Below, piece by piece: positions 50,557-60,136 of a DNA stretch of 64,000 bases. Position 1 is the first letter of the stretch; every line of letters starts with the position of its first letter. The stretch lies in assembly GCA_035274845.1 (NCBI GenBank), contig DATENU010000011.1, positions 284,578 through 348,577 of the forward strand, written 5' to 3'. The DNA is from Chthoniobacterales bacterium (GTDB lineage Bacteria > Verrucomicrobiota > Verrucomicrobiia > Chthoniobacterales > UBA10450). The translations under genes and the position numbers were made by a program. The notes under the pieces were generated by a model. The model made no database searches. It was not told the origin of the DNA and saw nothing but the letters and a program-made list of their open reading frames with translations.

Positions 50557-51199
50557 CTCGTAGCTCCTTAAGGCCGTCATATATCTTTTTCAGGCCCAGT
50601 TCGAGGCGTGTTTTCACTGTTCCCAACGGAGTATTCGTTTTTGCGGCGATTTCGCGCTGACTCATGCCGCGAAAAAATGCATAATTTATGGCCTCCTGTT
50701 GGGCGGGGGGGAGGGTGCTGATCACCCGCCGGACCAGGACGCGGGTGTCGCTGAAGGCGATCTCCTCCTCGGTGGCGTTATGGACCCAGGCCTCGGGCTG
50801 CTGCTCGGTTTCACTCTGGAGGCGTTCTCCAGCGCGGGCGTAAGCCTGCTTTTTCCTCAAACCGTCGATCGCGCGGCGGCGGGCGAGGGTAACCATCCAG
50901 CCGAGCGGTTTCCCTTTTTGGGCGGAGAAGTTCTTAGCCTGGTTCCAGATCTCCATGAAGATTTCCTGCAGCAGATCGTCTGCCTCGGCTTCGTTGTGGA
51001 TCACGCGCAGGATCAGCGCCTTGAGAATGCCGTTGTAACGATCGTACAAAAGCGAAAGCGCTTCGGGATCCTCGCGTTGAATGGCGTTCATCAGCTCCAG
51101 GTCGGTCGGCGCGCCCGGCTCCAACGGCGGTGCGGCTGCCGGCATTCGCGCGGCCGGCGCTTCGTCAGCTCCGGTCGTGGAAGTGAATTCTAGAGCCAT
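50546..51199 (-). CDS. ECF RNA polymerase sigma factor (SigK-like)
   Basis: 217 residues. After an Ala/Pro-rich N-terminus (1 to about 30), region 2 reads LSLLYDRYNGILKALILRVIHNEAEADDLLQEIFMEIWNQA, with KGKPLGWMVTLARRRAIDGLRK completing it. Region 4 is LPPAQQEAINYAFFRGMSQREIAAKTNTPLGTVKTRLELGLKKI. It redirects RNA polymerase to a stress or envelope regulon. The overlapping downstream gene is its likely anti-sigma factor. Confidence 0.93.
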   Translation of the reverse strand: MALEFTSTTGADEAPAARMPAAAPPLEPGAPTDLELMNAIQREDPEALSLLYDRYNGILKALILRVIHNEAEADDLLQEIFMEIWNQAKNFSAQKGKPLGWMVTLARRRAIDGLRKKQAYARAGERLQSETEQQPEAWVHNATEEEIAFSDTRVLVRRVISTLPPAQQEAINYAFFRGMSQREIAAKTNTPLGTVKTRLELGLKKIYDGLKELRDEL

Positions 51200-51357
51200 G
51201 GTTTATTGATCTCCATTTCCCTTTTGGCCAGTGCGTTCCCTCTCATGAAGTAGGGACATCTAGCGGCAACTGCCAATGCCGTCCAACTGTATTCAGCTTG
51301 ACCCCTCGGACGCGCGCGGGCTAGCGTCTGCACAACAATTCCGCCAAGAAAAATCTG

Positions 51358-52512
51358 ATGATCATCATGCGCTCACTCGTTCTCGCGACTGCAATTTTCC
51401 TCACCGCCGCTCTCGTTCGAGCGCAGGATGCGGCGTCCACGCCCTTCCTTCAGAGGAGTCCAGCCGCTCCGGTGGAAACGCCCTCGCCTTCGCCCTCGCC
51501 AAAACCGAGACCATCGGCGAGCGCCATCGCCAAGCCGAGCGCCTCGGTCAAGCCGCTCGAAACCGCTTCCCCCGAGCCGTTCGAGATGGCCACTCCTCTT
51601 CCGAGCCCCTTCGAGAGCTTGTCGCTCCTGCCGGCCGAAACGCCGGCTACCACGCCCATCACGATCGCGACTCCGAAGACATCGGTCACGGACTCGATTA
51701 CGACACCACCCACCGCAAACACACCTCGGTCCGTTCCTGCCTCGACTCCAGCGGCGGACACACTCTCCGCGACCACCCCTCGCCCGGTCGTTCCCTTGAG
51801 TCCCCCGCCGAAGGTCACCGCGCCCACCACCCCCCGGCCAATTACCACGGAAACTTTCGCCCCGACCGGTCCCTTTCCGCCCAGAACAACGCCGCCGGTG
51901 ATCTCCACTCCCCGGCCGAGCCCGACTCCAAGACCGAAAGCCACCGCGACTCCCACTCCGAAGCCAACCGCCACTCCGAAGCCAAAGCCGACGGCCACTC
52001 CGAAGCCGACCCCCAAGCCAACTCCAGTTGCGACCCCCACGCCGACTTCGGTGCCAAAACCGACCGCAATGCCTTCGGCGAGCCCCACTCCGAAGGCATC
52101 GCCAAGTGTTGATGTCTCCGCCGCGGACGATGGATCGGTGGCGTCGAAATTGAAGAGCTTGGAATCACATTGGGAGGCGGCACTCCTGACTCACGACACG
52201 TCCGCCATCGAAAAGATGGTCGCGGACGATTTCATCGGGACCTCCTCCAGCGGCAAGACGGGGGATAAGGCCACGCTTCTGGCCGAAGCGAAACGAGACA
52301 ACAACACTTACACCTCTGCCGTCTCGAGCGACATGACGGTTCGCACCTTTGGGCCCAACGTTGCGGTCGTCACCGGCATCGCCAAAGAGACCGGCAAGAC
52401 CAAGGGCGGCAAGTCGTTCTCACACACCTATCGGTTTACCGACACTTGGGTGGAGCGAAACGGCGAATGGCAATGCGTCGCCGCGCACGCCATGGCCATG
52501 CCGAAGAAGTAA
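51358..52512 (+). CDS. exported protein with long Pro/Thr linker and SnoaL-like domain
   Basis: 384 residues. A signal peptide (MRSLVLATAIFLTAALVRA; ATG at 51358 or 51367) precedes about 230 residues that are mostly Pro/Thr/Ser/Ala/Lys, with PKPTATPKP-type repeats. The C-terminal 120 residues form a DUF4440/SnoaL-like domain: LKSLESHWEAALLTHDTSAIEKMVADDFIGTSSSG, FGPNVAVVTGIAKETG, YRFTDTWVERNGEWQCVAAH. The linker probably crosses the periplasm or cell wall. The repeats leave the other frames open for hundreds of bases; those are not genes. Confidence 0.82.
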   Translation: MIIMRSLVLATAIFLTAALVRAQDAASTPFLQRSPAAPVETPSPSPSPKPRPSASAIAKPSASVKPLETASPEPFEMATPLPSPFESLSLLPAETPATTPITIATPKTSVTDSITTPPTANTPRSVPASTPAADTLSATTPRPVVPLSPPPKVTAPTTPRPITTETFAPTGPFPPRTTPPVISTPRPSPTPRPKATATPTPKPTATPKPKPTATPKPTPKPTPVATPTPTSVPKPTAMPSASPTPKASPSVDVSAADDGSVASKLKSLESHWEAALLTHDTSAIEKMVADDFIGTSSSGKTGDKATLLAEAKRDNNTYTSAVSSDMTVRTFGPNVAVVTGIAKETGKTKGGKSFSHTYRFTDTWVERNGEWQCVAAHAMAMPKK

Positions 52513-52515
52513 TTC

Positions 52516-52596
52516 TTCTGTAGCCGCTTCGCTGTGCGAAGCGCGAGGGAAATCGTCGCTGATAAGAACGTCGCCCACAGGGCGACGGCTACAGAA
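52516..52596. repeat. inverted repeat with conserved ends and divergent hairpin arms
   Basis: The ends TTCTGTAGCCG / CGGCTACAGAA (11 bp) match the ends of the element at 28656-28740. The arms differ from each other, yet each folds: GCTTCGC-TGT-GCGAAGC and CGTCGCCC-ACA-GGGCGACG. It lies between the SnoaL-domain gene and the trehalose synthase gene. Confidence 0.85.
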
Positions 52597-52648
52597 GAGG
52601 ATCAATGCAATTGCGCGTCCAGCCTTCTTGCGCCAACTGTCTAGTCTC

Positions 52649-55600
52649 ATGGCGAACCCGACCCAGGTTGATGACGTGCTTTGGTACAAAGACGCCGTCA
52701 TCTACGAGCTCCATGTCAAAACGTTCCACGACAGCGATGGCGACGGGATTGGCGATTTTCGCGGGCTGATCGAGAAGCTCGATTATCTTCAGGAACTGGG
52801 CGTCACCGCGCTTTGGTTGCTTCCGTTTTATCCGTCGCCCATGCGCGATGATGGATACGACATCGCCGATTATTACGACGTAAATCCGAACTTTGGCACC
52901 CTCGACGATTTTCGCGCCTTCCTGGACGCGGCCCACGATCGCGGTTTGCGCGTTATCACGGAACTCGTCATCAATCACACCTCCGACCAAAATCCGTGGT
53001 TCCAAAAGTCGAGGCGCGCCGGGCGGGGCTCGCGCGAGCGTGAGATGTATGTCTGGAGCGATACGCCGGAGAAGTACAAGGAAGCGCGGATCATCTTTAA
53101 GGACTTCGAGACTTCAAACTGGGCCTGGGATCCGGTCGCTAAAGCGTATTACTGGCACCGCTTTTATTCACATCAGCCTGACCTGAATTTCGACAATCCC
53201 GAAGTCCACGAGGCCGTGGAGAAGGTCCTCGATTTTTGGCTCAACCTGGGTGTCGACGGATTGCGTCTCGACGCTGTCCCGTACCTTTACGAGCGCGAAG
53301 GAACCAGCTGCGAAAATTTGCGGGAAACGCACGAATACCTGGTCAAACTGCGGGCCCACGTCGACGCAAAGTTCAGCGGCCGAATGCTGCTGGCCGAAGC
53401 GAATCAATGGCCCGAGGACGCCGTCGCCTACTTTGGGAGAGGCGACGAGTCGCACATGAATTTCCATTTCCCCCTTATGCCGCGGATGTTCATGGCGCTC
53501 CAAATGGAGGACCGGTTTCCGATCATCGACATCCTCGATCAGACGCCGGCGATACCGGACACCTGCCAGTGGGCGATGTTCCTGCGCAATCACGACGAGC
53601 TCACGCTTGAAATGGTGACCGACGAGGAGCGCGATTACATGTGGCGCGTTTATGCGAACGATCCCACGGCGCGGATCAATCTCGGCATTCGCCGGCGGCT
53701 CGCGCCCCTCCTGGCCAACAGCCGCCGCAAGATCGAGCTCCTCAACATCCTTCTCTTCTCGATGCCGGGCACGCCGGTCTTGTACTACGGCGACGAGATT
53801 GGGATGGGCGACAATTTTTACCTCGGCGATCGCAACGGTTGCCGCACGCCGATGCAATGGAGTCCGGACCGCAACGCGGGGTTCTCAAAGGCAAACCCCC
53901 AGCAGCTCTATTTGCCGATCACGATCGATCCGGAATACCACTACGAAGCGATCAACGTCGAAAACCAGCAGAAGAACCTCTCGTCCCTGCTCTGGTGGAC
54001 CCGGCGAGTCATCGCCATGCGCAAGAACTTTCGAGCGTTTTCCCGCGGGTCGCTCGAATTCCTTCATCCGGAGAATAACAAGGTGCTCGCCTTTCTTCGG
54101 CGTCACGAAGAGGAGACGATCCTGGTGGTCGTCAATCTCTCGCGCTTCGCTCAGGCGGTGGAGCTCGACCTCTCTCGCTTCAGCGGTTGCGCGCTAATGG
54201 AGGTTTTTAGCCAGAACTATTTCCCACGCATCGGGAAATCGCCGTACGTCATCACGCTGGGTCCTCATTCGCATTACTGGTTTGTTCTCCGCTCGGAACC
54301 GGCTGCGTCGGTCGCTTCCAAGGAACGCAGGATCCCCGCCCTGGATCCCGCCCCGACGGTGGACGCGCTTCTGGATAATGGACAGCGTTCGCGAATCGAG
54401 CGTGAGGTCTTGCCGATTTACATTCGTAATTGCCGCTGGTTTGGCGCGAAGGCGCGAACGTTGCGCGAGATGCGGATCGTAGAGCAAATCCCCATCTCAG
54501 ATAAGCAGGAGGCCGCGCAAATCTGGTTCGTCGAAGTCAGTTATCTCGACGGACCGACTGAAACGTATGCGCTCCCAGTCCAGATCGCGCGGGACGATGC
54601 GGCCCGCGCCATCGAGCGCTCCGCTCAGCACGCAGTGATCGCCCGTCTCCACGGCGAGAGCGATGCGATTTTGTATGACGCGATTTACGACGAGTCATTT
54701 CGCCGCGGCCTGTTCACGCTGATGACCGCGAGCCGGTCCGTGCCTGGAGCGAAGGGGAGTGTCGCCGGGCTGACGAGCACGGCTCTGCCGGAAGATGCGC
54801 GGTCTGCGGTGCCAGCGTCTCAGCCGCTCAGCGCTGAGCAAAGCAATTCATCGATGCTTTTCGAGAATCGGTTCTTCCTGAAGCTCTATCGGAAACTCGA
54901 GGACGGCGTTAACCCCGATGTCGAGGTCACGCGGTTTCTGACCGAGCGTGCGAAATTCCCGAATGTCCCGGCGTTTCTTGGCGCCATCGAATATCGCCGG
55001 AACAAAACCGCCCCGACCGTTGTTTGCCTGCTCCAAAGCGCGGTGGCGAATGAAGGGGATGCCTGGACGCTGACCCTCGATGCCGTGGGCCGTTATTACG
55101 AGCGGGTCCTGACCCGAAAAGCAGATTTACAAAGCCAGACGACCCCGCCTGGTCCGCTTCTCGAAGAATTAATCGGCGGAATCTATCCCGAGAAAGCAAA
55201 ACTGCTCGGCCGCCGCACGGGGGAACTTCACCAGGCCCTCGCCAGCAGCGCCGACGAACCTGGCTTCGCCCCCGAGAATTTCAACGCGATGGCGCAGCGC
55301 TCTGTTTACCAGAATATGCGCGCCTCGTTGCGCCGGGCCTTTGCGTTGCTCGAAAAGAAAATGCCGACGCTGCCTGATGCTTTTCGAAACGAAGCGGCCG
55401 AGGTCCTCTCCGCGGAAAAGAAAATACTCGCCCAGGAACAGCGCATTCTCGATCGACGTGCGAACGCGACCAAGATCCGGATTCACGGCGACTATCACCT
55501 CGGCCAGGTGCTCTCCACGGGAAAGGATTTTGTCATTCTCGATTTCGAAGGTGAGCCCGCCCGCGCGTTGGGTGAAAGGAAATTGAAGCGGTCGGCGTTG

Positions 55601-55927
55601 CGGGACGTCGCCGGGATGATGCGCTCATTCCAATACGCCGCTTACAGCGCGCTCTGGCAACCGGCGATGCGGGTGGAGGACGTTCCTTTTCTCGAACGCT
55701 GGGCCGACCTTTGGTATCGCCAGATGAGCAGCACGTTTTTGCAGAGTTATCTCAACGCCACCGATGGGGCGCCGTTCATTCCCTCCGATCAGGGCGACTT
55801 TGAGATTCTGCTCGAGGCCTACCTGCTGGATAAAGCGGTTTACGAAATCGGTTATGAGCTCAATAACCGTCCTGATTGGGTCGTTATTCCTGTCCGCGGG
55901 ATAAAGCACATCCTGGGCGCCATTTAG
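52649..55927 (+). CDS. treS: trehalose synthase-maltokinase fusion
   Basis: 1092 residues from the ATG at 52649 (MANPTQVDDVLWYKDAVIYE); the upstream frame runs through the hairpin repeat. Residues 1 to about 550 form a GH13 trehalose synthase: FHDSDGDGIGDFRGL, nucleophile Asp in DGLRLDAVPYL, acid Glu in LLAEANQW and Asp in FLRNHDEL. Residues from about 590 form a maltokinase: cap region IYIRNCRWFGAKARTLREM, then catalytic IHGDYHLGQVL and FVILDFEGEP. The pair interconverts maltose and trehalose and phosphorylates maltose, feeding the GlgE alpha-glucan route. glgE is not in the window. Confidence 0.95.
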   Translation: MANPTQVDDVLWYKDAVIYELHVKTFHDSDGDGIGDFRGLIEKLDYLQELGVTALWLLPFYPSPMRDDGYDIADYYDVNPNFGTLDDFRAFLDAAHDRGLRVITELVINHTSDQNPWFQKSRRAGRGSREREMYVWSDTPEKYKEARIIFKDFETSNWAWDPVAKAYYWHRFYSHQPDLNFDNPEVHEAVEKVLDFWLNLGVDGLRLDAVPYLYEREGTSCENLRETHEYLVKLRAHVDAKFSGRMLLAEANQWPEDAVAYFGRGDESHMNFHFPLMPRMFMALQMEDRFPIIDILDQTPAIPDTCQWAMFLRNHDELTLEMVTDEERDYMWRVYANDPTARINLGIRRRLAPLLANSRRKIELLNILLFSMPGTPVLYYGDEIGMGDNFYLGDRNGCRTPMQWSPDRNAGFSKANPQQLYLPITIDPEYHYEAINVENQQKNLSSLLWWTRRVIAMRKNFRAFSRGSLEFLHPENNKVLAFLRRHEEETILVVVNLSRFAQAVELDLSRFSGCALMEVFSQNYFPRIGKSPYVITLGPHSHYWFVLRSEPAASVASKERRIPALDPAPTVDALLDNGQRSRIEREVLPIYIRNCRWFGAKARTLREMRIVEQIPISDKQEAAQIWFVEVSYLDGPTETYALPVQIARDDAARAIERSAQHAVIARLHGESDAILYDAIYDESFRRGLFTLMTASRSVPGAKGSVAGLTSTALPEDARSAVPASQPLSAEQSNSSMLFENRFFLKLYRKLEDGVNPDVEVTRFLTERAKFPNVPAFLGAIEYRRNKTAPTVVCLLQSAVANEGDAWTLTLDAVGRYYERVLTRKADLQSQTTPPGPLLEELIGGIYPEKAKLLGRRTGELHQALASSADEPGFAPENFNAMAQRSVYQNMRASLRRAFALLEKKMPTLPDAFRNEAAEVLSAEKKILAQEQRILDRRANATKIRIHGDYHLGQVLSTGKDFVILDFEGEPARALGERKLKRSALRDVAGMMRSFQYAAYSALWQPAMRVEDVPFLERWADLWYRQMSSTFLQSYLNATDGAPFIPSDQGDFEILLEAYLLDKAVYEIGYELNNRPDWVVIPVRGIKHILGAI

Positions 55928-56034
55928 CCGCCGGAGCGAACCAAGGTTCTCCCCGGGCGAACGATGTCGGTTTGCGTCCCGAAACCAATTTTCTCTCGCG
56001 CACCGGGGGGTTCTCCGTAGCTTGTTCGACCCGC

Positions 56035-57927
56035 ATGGATGCAGAATTGGAAAAGCTCGTTGAATCAGGAAAGCTCACCGCCCGCCAGGCGGACCAACTC
56101 GAAAAACTCCAGCCCGGCACATTTTGTTTGCACAAAAGCTGGGGATTCGGCCGGGTGGCGGAGTGGAATCTTCTCCTCAACCAGATCCTGATCGATTTTC
56201 CGGGGAAGAAGGCGCATCCGATGCAGCTTTCCTATGCGTCGGAAAATCTGACGGTGATTCCGCCGGAGCATTTTCTCGCCAAGAAAGCTAACGACCTCAG
56301 CGGAATCAGGGAGCTGGTGAAAAAAGATCCCACGGCGGTCATGCGCAACATTCTCGAAAGTCTCGGGGGATCGGCCACCCTGACGCAGATCAGCCAACTG
56401 ATGCTGGGCGATATTTTTAGCGAGCCGGAGTGGAAGCGCTGGTGGGATTCGACCAAGAAGCTCCTGAATAAGGAAGGCTACTTCTTTATTCCGACCAAGA
56501 AAAACGAACCGATCCAGTTGCGAGGCGAGAAGGTGTCGCGAGCGGATGAGCTGATTGCATTCTTTAAACAGGCCCGCCAGCCGAAGGAGCAGGCCGCCGC
56601 GCTCGATCAGATCATTAAGTTCCACAATGAGTTCGACAAACCGGAGGCGCAGTTACAGCCGATCGTTAACACGATTGAAGAAGCCGCGGCGCGCAATCAA
56701 CGGCTGAATCCTGTGCTGGTTTTCGAACTCGTGATGGCGCGCGACGATTTGCTGGAGCGCAGCCCAAAGCTCAAAACCACGAATCTCAGTCTTACGCTGG
56801 CTCGCCTGATCGCGGACGAGGAAACCCGGCTCATCACGATTCTGCCCAAGCTTCCGGCCTCCAAGGAACGTCGCGTCCTGCAGGCCCTGCCGGCTGCGCT
56901 TGGCCCGACTTGGACCACGCGCGCCCTGCAACTCATGCAAAGCAATCACGCTCGAGTGGTGCTGCAGTTGCCGCGGGTCTTTGCCGAAAATGGACGACAG
57001 GACGAATTGCGCGCCTTTTTGCAGCGCGGCATTCGTGAGCATTCGGTGACGAGCGAAACGCTCGTCTGGCTTTGCAAGGAGCGCGCCGGAGAATGGCGCG
57101 ACCTGATCACTCCCGACCTGCTCGGTGCGATCCTCTCGGCGCTCGAACGCGACCAGCACAACGAAACCAGCCGCGGAAGCAAACTGCGCGATCTCCTGCT
57201 CGACGATCGCGAATTGATTCCCGATATTTTCGACGGCGCGGAAGTGAGCCTCGCCCGGGACGCCATGCGCCGCCTGATGTTGACCCCGGTATTCGACGAG
57301 CTGACGAAACGCTCGCTCCTGGCGCGCATCATTAAGCTTTATCCTGAGCTGGAGAGCGTGATCACCGGCGAGCAAAAGGAAGAGAAGAGTGCCGCGCTGG
57401 TAGTCTCCTGGAGCAGTCTTGAGAAACGCAAAGCGGAATACGAAGAGCTCGTGAACAAGAAAATTCCCGAGAACAGCAAGGAGATCGGCATTGCTCGTTC
57501 CTACGGCGATCTCCGCGAGAACTTCGAGTTCAAGGCGGCGAAGGAAATGCAGGCCGTTCTAATGCGGCGCAAGTCGGAATTGGAAATTGCGCTTCACAAC
57601 GCGCGGGGAACCGCCTTCGAAAGCCCCGACACGTCGCAGGTCTCCATCGGCACCGTGGTCGGTTTGCGCGAGGCGGACACCGGCAAGGAAGAAACCTATT
57701 CGGTCCTCGGCGCGTGGGACGGCGACCCGGATCGCGGCATCATTTCGTATCAGACGGCAATTGGCCAGGCGTTGCTCGGCCACAAGCTCGGCGAAATAGT
57801 CACGCTTACCGACGAGCATGAGACTCGCCGTTTTGCCATCATCTCCATCGATCCTGCGCCGATTGACGTGACGCCGCCCGATCCGTCCCTGACCGAAATC
57901 ACCGCCGAGCCAGTCGCTGCGGAGTAG
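56035..57927 (+). CDS. greA: large GreA-domain transcription factor
   Basis: 630 residues from the ATG at 56035. The C-terminal 160 residues or so form GreA: coiled-coil KEIGIARSYGDLRENFEFKAAKEMQ, keeping the acidic Asp and Glu of the tip in GDLREN, followed by the FKBP-like domain (VSIGTVVGLREADTGKEETYSVLG ... IGQALLGHKLGEIV). The 450-residue N-terminal part is a helical region unlike ordinary GreA (about 158 residues). Chlamydiae have a similar large GreA fusion. The start CFLHKSWGFGRVAEWN-like segment (FCLHKSWGFGRV, about 24-35) suggests an RNA-polymerase-associated fold, which is inference. Confidence 0.88.
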   Translation: MDAELEKLVESGKLTARQADQLEKLQPGTFCLHKSWGFGRVAEWNLLLNQILIDFPGKKAHPMQLSYASENLTVIPPEHFLAKKANDLSGIRELVKKDPTAVMRNILESLGGSATLTQISQLMLGDIFSEPEWKRWWDSTKKLLNKEGYFFIPTKKNEPIQLRGEKVSRADELIAFFKQARQPKEQAAALDQIIKFHNEFDKPEAQLQPIVNTIEEAAARNQRLNPVLVFELVMARDDLLERSPKLKTTNLSLTLARLIADEETRLITILPKLPASKERRVLQALPAALGPTWTTRALQLMQSNHARVVLQLPRVFAENGRQDELRAFLQRGIREHSVTSETLVWLCKERAGEWRDLITPDLLGAILSALERDQHNETSRGSKLRDLLLDDRELIPDIFDGAEVSLARDAMRRLMLTPVFDELTKRSLLARIIKLYPELESVITGEQKEEKSAALVVSWSSLEKRKAEYEELVNKKIPENSKEIGIARSYGDLRENFEFKAAKEMQAVLMRRKSELEIALHNARGTAFESPDTSQVSIGTVVGLREADTGKEETYSVLGAWDGDPDRGIISYQTAIGQALLGHKLGEIVTLTDEHETRRFAIISIDPAPIDVTPPDPSLTEITAEPVAAE

Positions 57928-57993
57928 CTCTCAGTAGGGCCACAGCCGCAGTGCTGGACACTGCCAATCCTCTCGCGCAAAATTGGTCTCATC

Positions 57994-59532
57994 ATGACCG
58001 ACCCAATCCTGATCGCTCAAGGTAGAGAACCGATTTATCTCCTGCCGAAAATGGCGAACCGCCACGGTCTCATCGCCGGCGCCACCGGAACTGGCAAAAC
58101 GGTGACCCTGCAAACTTTGGCTGAGAATTTCAGCAGTCGCGGCATCCCGGTCTTCATGGCTGACGTAAAAGGGGATCTGGCCGGGATGAGCCAGGCCGGA
58201 GGTAATAATCCCAAGGTCGTCGACCGCGCGAAGGAGCTCGGGATCTCCGATTTCAAAGGCGAAGCGTGTCCCGTTGTTTTCTGGGATGTCTTCGGTGAGA
58301 ATGGTCACCCGGTCCGCGCCACCGTTTCCGAGATGGGGCCGCTTCTCTTGGGGCGGCTGATGAGTTTGAATGATACCCAGGAAGGCGTGCTCAACATGGT
58401 GTTTCGCATCGCCGACGAAAACGGCCTGCTCCTCCTCGATTTGAAGGACCTGCGCTCGATGCTCCAGTTCGTCGCGGATAACGCCGAGCAGTTCAAAACC
58501 AAATACGGCAACGTCTCCGCCGCGAGCGCCGGCGCGATCCAGCGTAGTCTCCTCGAGCTCGAGACCCAGGGCGCGGACAAGTTTTTCGGCGAACCGGCGC
58601 TCGATCTTGACGATCTGATCCAAACGCAGAGCGGCCGCGGGGTCGTCAACATTCTCGCCGCGGAGAAACTAATGCAGCAGTCGCCGAGGGTTTACGCGAC
58701 CTTTCTGCTTTGGCTGCTGTCGGAGCTTTTCGAGCGTCTGCCCGAAATCGGCGACCCGGAAAAACCAAAATTAGTCTTCTTCTTCGACGAAGCGCATTTG
58801 ATCTTCTCCGACATCGAGCCCGCGGTGGAACAAAAAATCGAGCAGATGGTCCGGTTGATTCGGTCGAAAGGGGTTGGCGTTTATTTCGTGAGCCAGAATC
58901 CGCTCGATATCCCCGACGTCGTCCTCGGGCAGCTCGGCAATCGGGTCCAGCATGCCTTGCGCGCATTTACCCCGCGCGATCAAAAGGCGGTTACGGCGGC
59001 GGCGCAGACATTTCGCCAGAATCCCAAACTCAAGGTCGAAAAAGTTCTCACGGAGCTTGGGGTAGGCGAGGCGCTCGTCTCGACCTTGGATGAAGAAGGC
59101 AAACCAACGATTGTTGACCGCGCGAAGATCGTTCCGCCGCGGAGCCAGGTAGGCGCTATCACACCCGAACAACGCAAACAGATCATCCAGTCGTCCAGCA
59201 TTGCCGGGCATTATGAAAAAGCCGTGGACCGCGAGTCGGCCTACGAAAAATTGCAGGCACGCGCGACCGACAAAGCGGTGACGGCTGGCGCGCCGCCCGC
59301 TCCGACTCCCACCTCCACGGCGCCGACGGCTCCTGGCAGTGAGGGCGCGCAGCCATCGATTTTCGACACGATTAGCGGAGCCTTCAAGCCGACCATCGGC
59401 CCTCGTGGCGCCGTCCATGATTCGTTCGCCACGAGCATGCTCAAAAGCGCTACCCGCGCTGCGACCAGCCAGATGGGCCGTCAGATCGTGCGCGGCATTT
59501 TGGGCAGTTTTCTCGGAGGGAAGGGGAGGTAG
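57994..59532 (+). CDS. HerA-like helicase/ATPase (DUF853, YjgR type)
   Basis: 512 residues. Walker A is GATGTGKT at 29-36, near the N-terminus, followed by [15 protein letters not shown], a Walker [13 protein letters not shown] and arginine-finger region [15 protein letters not shown]. The C-terminal region (about 400-455) is Pro/Ala/Thr-rich, then [20 protein letters not shown]. It matches the DUF853 HerA/FtsK-like NTPases of unknown function, possibly DNA translocases. 66 bases downstream of greA. Confidence 0.93.
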   Translation: MTDPILIAQGREPIYLLPKMANRHGLIAGATGTGKTVTLQTLAENFSSRGIPVFMADVKGDLAGMSQAGGNNPKVVDRAKELGISDFKGEACPVVFWDVFGENGHPVRATVSEMGPLLLGRLMSLNDTQEGVLNMVFRIADENGLLLLDLKDLRSMLQFVADNAEQFKTKYGNVSAASAGAIQRSLLELETQGADKFFGEPALDLDDLIQTQSGRGVVNILAAEKLMQQSPRVYATFLLWLLSELFERLPEIGDPEKPKLVFFFDEAHLIFSDIEPAVEQKIEQMVRLIRSKGVGVYFVSQNPLDIPDVVLGQLGNRVQHALRAFTPRDQKAVTAAAQTFRQNPKLKVEKVLTELGVGEALVSTLDEEGKPTIVDRAKIVPPRSQVGAITPEQRKQIIQSSSIAGHYEKAVDRESAYEKLQARATDKAVTAGAPPAPTPTSTAPTAPGSEGAQPSIFDTISGAFKPTIGPRGAVHDSFATSMLKSATRAATSQMGRQIVRGILGSFLGGKGR

Positions 59533-59625
59533 GGACGGCGCGTTGCGCCGTCCCCCAAGGAGGGGCGCTTTCCCGTTTCGACAGGCTCAAGGCCCTGAGT
59601 CCAACCGAAGGGCAAACCGCCCCCT
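59528..59625. repeat. solo 26-base hairpin arm plus shared REP-like blocks
   Basis: 59528-59553 is a single arm (GGTAGGGACGGCG, internal stem GGACGGCGC / GCGCCGTCC). It is followed by AAGGAGGGGCGCTTT, also at 24338, then TTCGACAGGCTCAAGGCCCT, a block also found inverted at about 7185-7220, and AAACCGCCCC. The stretch therefore joins pieces of three repeat families. It lies at the end of the HerA-like gene, whose stop codon it overlaps. Confidence 0.7.
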
Positions 59626-59659
59626 CTTCAAACGCGGTCTATTGACCGGCGTTCCTTGA

Positions 59660-59992
59660 TTACTTCTTCGGCGCAGCGCTTGGGCTTGCGGCTGCCTTGT
59701 CGTCTTTCTTGGCCGATTTGTCCGCCTTGGCTGCGCTCTTCACTTCAATTTCCTTCGCAGTCATGGTGTACATGATTGTCACCTTGTCCCCGACTTTGAG
59801 ATCGCCCGTCACTTTCGTGCTGGAATCGCGTGCTACCTCAAACTTTTCCTTGCCCTTCATCACGGTGATCATGCTGTCATCTACCGCGGTGACAGGTCCC
59901 GTGACCTGGTAACTCGAAGGGCTGCCGGCGAAGACTAAGCCGCTCAGAGCAATGCTCCCTGCGGCCATCAAACTGAACAGTGTTCTTTTCAT
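59660..59992 (-). CDS. small exported protein with OB-like domain and Lys/Ala tail
   Basis: 110 residues from the ATG at 59992; the longer frame runs into the lpxD upstream region. A signal peptide (MKRTLFSLMAAGSIALSGLVFA) is followed by a compact beta domain (SSYQVTGPVTAVDDSMITVMKGKEKFEVARDSSTKVTGDLKVGDKVTIMYTM), like the YgiW/DUF5666-type OB fold. The lysine/alanine-rich tail (AKADKSAKKDDKAAASPSA) is disordered. Probably periplasmic; function unknown. Confidence 0.75.
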   Translation of the reverse strand: MKRTLFSLMAAGSIALSGLVFAGSPSSYQVTGPVTAVDDSMITVMKGKEKFEVARDSSTKVTGDLKVGDKVTIMYTMTAKEIEVKSAAKADKSAKKDDKAAASPSAAPKK

Positions 59993-60136
59993 AGCTTTAT
60001 AGAACGCTGGAAGGGCAAAACTATTCAAGCTTTTCGAGAGGTGGAGGTTAGGCTTCCAGCCTGACTCGGCCGCCAGGCTTCCAGCCTGTTCGCTCTGGCG
60101 CTTTCCATTTGCGCCGATCGCTCTACAATTCCGCCG

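Noticed and set aside
51450..52088. Glycine/valine-rich 212-residue antisense frame resembling a repeat surface protein
   Set aside because: It is the complement of the Pro/Thr repeats; the GVGVAVGFG pattern follows mechanically from them.
51276..52112. 278-residue frame overlapping the Pro/Thr-linker protein
   Set aside because: The repeated CC-rich codons of the linker keep all frames open; only the frame at 51358-52512 has a signal peptide and a SnoaL-like domain.
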